NCBI GenBank assembly: GCA_964017065.1
Contig: OZ024783.1
Location: forward strand, 7,790,391-7,854,390
DNA: 64,000 nucleotides
Reading direction: 5' to 3'
Source: Haliclona indistincta
Taxonomy: Eukaryota; Porifera; Demospongiae; Haplosclerida; Chalinidae
A program made the position numbers and the translations under genes. Positions 62,242-64,000 of this stretch are shown one piece after another (within the stretch, counting starts at the first letter, position 1; the number at the start of each line of letters is the position of its first letter). The notes under the pieces are model-generated. The model ran no database searches. It was not told the origin of the DNA and saw only the letters and a list, made by a program, of their open reading frames with translations.

Positions 62242-64000
62242 ATGTGGGCGGAGTCAATGATCAGCAGCGACCAGAGGGTTAATTAATGGAGTCACTCTAA
62301 CAGTCCAAAACGGTCCAAAACCCATGTTTTTCAAGGATTACTCGCTTCTGGTAGTGTTTGATGCCTATCTAAGAAGTAAGTGCACTATTCCAGATATATA
62401 CACGTGCGATGGTGCAGGTTTGATAGTCATTCGTTAACTCAGGACGGCGCTAGGCTTACCGAAAGAAGAAAGAAAGAAAGAAAGAAGAAGAAAGAAGAAA
62501 GAAGATGAACAATTCGCGTGGGCGGCGATTTCAGTTTACCACTTTAGAAACGTCTGCCCGCTTCGCCAAGGGCATTTCCATGTTCAGAACAATCGCCTGA
62601 TCAATCCTAGACGTCTGGAATCTCGAGAAACGCTAAAACAGCGAAGATCTGCAATGGCCTCCCTGAGAGTCGCCATCTTGATTTTTGTCGTCAAGCAAGC
62701 AGTCATAGCGACTTTCATAGACTTCCTACAAGCGCTCGCACTTCAGATTCCCTCAGAGATAGTTAAAATGCAGTAGAAATGTATAACAGTAGAGATATGT
62801 GCGAAAACTCATTTTCACACATCAGTAGCCGCCATCTTAGTTCGAGGTCATCCCTACATATCATTGCCGATCGGCAATGATAATTATCATTAGGCAATTT
62901 TACCTTCTATTTCTAAAAACAACATTAAAAATCAGACAAGCGATGCAAAAAATGACTCCAGCAACTCCGACACTGCACGAACGCCACAACAACAACATCA
63001 AATAAAGCTATAACAGAGATAGCCGACCCATCAGGAGGTATACCATCTGAAAACTCAATAAAGATGGAGAAATAATCAATAATTTATTATGCAGTCATAC
63101 CAGGCCAAACTGTTGATTCATTCTCTCCAGCTACATAGCTGATTGACAACAATGGCATGTTTAAATCAACTTTAGCAAAGATTTGAAGTCTCATACGCGA
63201 TGAATCTATTTTATGAACATGAAGCGTACTTTCACAGCAACTAAGCTCACCATTTCTGTACTGCAGCAATCTAATTGTTCCTTGTTTTCGTATCCCAAGG
63301 ACGTAAACATGACCGAACCCTTCGAATAAAATTGACGTTCATATACATTGTTTTAGGTGTTTGTATTTACATGTAAACACTCACTGACATTCCAGTGGTT
63401 CAGAAGTTAGTTCCACTGAGGCTGTGTCTGATGAGACAAGCTGTGCTGCTGTTACCATAACTGAACTCCTCCAGTGGAACAGGAGAAGGACCACAGTCCA
63501 ATGTGTCATTGGTGTTGATCATATTCATAGTTTTGTTCAGAGCAAGTGCTAACGTCCATGCACTGTCATATGCTAGTGTCTCCACAAATGGTCTTATACT
63601 GCTAATTGTTCTACACTCTGCGAGGAAAAACATTATGCAAGTTACTAAAACTTACCTGTAGACAAGTTGTATAACCAGAGCTCTCTCCAGTACAGATGCC
63701 AGCTCATCCTCTGTACAGTTGACATCATTAGTTGACCTCCACCAATCGTTAGAGTACCATCCATACAGTATCCAGGCATAATCAGGATATTTCCTTGATG
63801 ATTTACTAGCCTAGTATGATTCTAATGTGACAACTAATATAAAAAGCTAATAAAGTATGCACCTCACACATAATTTGAATAGCCTTGTCTTCAAAACCGT
63901 TGATCAAATTTAGACGAGAATTGCCAACCTAGATAAAATTACATTGATTAAAATGAACAGTATGTATTTCTTTCGTACAGATATGTTATCAATATCTTGG

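Larger units (their letters stand above)
59725..62882 (+). mobile_element. Hairpin-arm repeat element, copy C (HINE-like), with nested insertions
   Basis: Same order as copy B: AAGTAAAGTAAAAAAG start, subterminal GTAGGGATGAC (59764-59774), arm, ~59 bp array, inverted arm to 60580, body, GAAGAAAG tract near 62462-62505, inverted GTCATCCCTAC (62847-62857), and the 24 bp palindrome (62859-62882). Two insertions enlarge it: a ~77 bp copy of the element's own 3' end at ~59995-60071, and a ~985 bp element at 61254-62241. It lies in the TM1-TM2 intron of the disrupted receptor. Confidence 0.8.
57470..64000 (-). pseudogene. Disrupted GABA-B-type receptor (runs off the window)
   Basis: Receptor exons read right to left. 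~63965-64000, ~63860-63930, ~63655-63815 and ~63390-63610 (LAYDSAWTLALALNKT) are flytrap sequence; then ~63242-63330, ~63100-63200, ~62905-63050 (TM1), ~59565-59697 (TSPNLNY), 59400-59510, and a TM exon split into 59282-59345 and ~57773-57844. Only part of the TM6-7 exon (57690-57745) and a frameshifted tail (57470-57655) remain. The split exon contains a 1.43 kb insertion with TAA duplication. The flytrap exon near 63650 has lost ~15 bases relative to paralogues. The TM1-TM2 intron is enlarged by element C. Damage at several places makes a functional product unlikely. Confidence 0.8.

Overview
This is eukaryotic DNA. The genes are cut into many short exons (about 60-250 bp) by short AT-rich GT-AG introns, and non-autonomous transposable elements are dense. 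The protein families point to an early-branching animal: ABCC transporters, a tomosyn with a C-terminal R-SNARE, and a tandem cluster of GABA-B-type class C receptors. My best inference is a demosponge (Amphimedon-like). That rests on gene content and compactness only; no database was consulted.

Layout, plus strand. (1) 57-2009: the 3' end of an ABCC (MRP4-like) transporter that enters from the left. (2) 3487-14697: a complete tandem ABCC paralogue. Its first three exons (3487-3608, 4820-4930, 4994-~5118) contain no long ORF and were found by matching the MRP N-terminal pattern. Intron 3 carries a large repeat element (copy A). (3) 14698-17599: an intergenic interval filled mostly by copy B of that element. 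(4) 17600-29953: a tomosyn (STXBP5-like) gene of about 27 exons, with WD40-type N-terminal repeats and an R-SNARE last exon. Its introns hold several MITEs and microsatellites.

Layout, minus strand. From 30146 to the end is a cluster of GABA-B-type receptors: one apparently intact gene (30146-33476), a 3' relic (33637-34757), a gene with a premature TGA in exon 1 (35191-39675), and a gene lacking its first exon (39894-43371). Then comes a 200-base run of N (43671-43870), after which the same 8,918 bp (34743-43660) recur at 43871-52788, apparently base for base. This second copy of the last receptor does have a first exon, at 54716-54940. The array ends in a receptor interrupted within a transmembrane exon (57470-64000). 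The near-perfect 9 kb repeat beside a gap is as likely an assembly artefact as a very recent duplication.

Most distinctive signal: a family of 1.9-3.2 kb elements (A 5277-7171, B 15044-17149, C 59725-62882; a diverged relative, D, near 53.1-54.6 kb). Each starts with a near-perfect 170-240 bp inverted repeat built of roughly 33 bp subrepeats around a central array of about 59 bp units. Each ends in an identical 24 bp palindrome. B and C also have an 11 bp subterminal inverted repeat. This resembles Helentron-derived non-autonomous rolling-circle elements (HINE/DINE-1 architecture). Within each copy the two arms share private variants, which implies arm-to-arm homogenisation.

Functionally the genes are unrelated neighbours: membrane export (ABCC), SNARE-regulated secretion (tomosyn) and metabotropic signalling (GABA-B-type receptors). 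Tomosyn and the receptor array are linked by history, because a decayed copy of the tomosyn R-SNARE exon lies inside the receptor array and marks an old duplication breakpoint.
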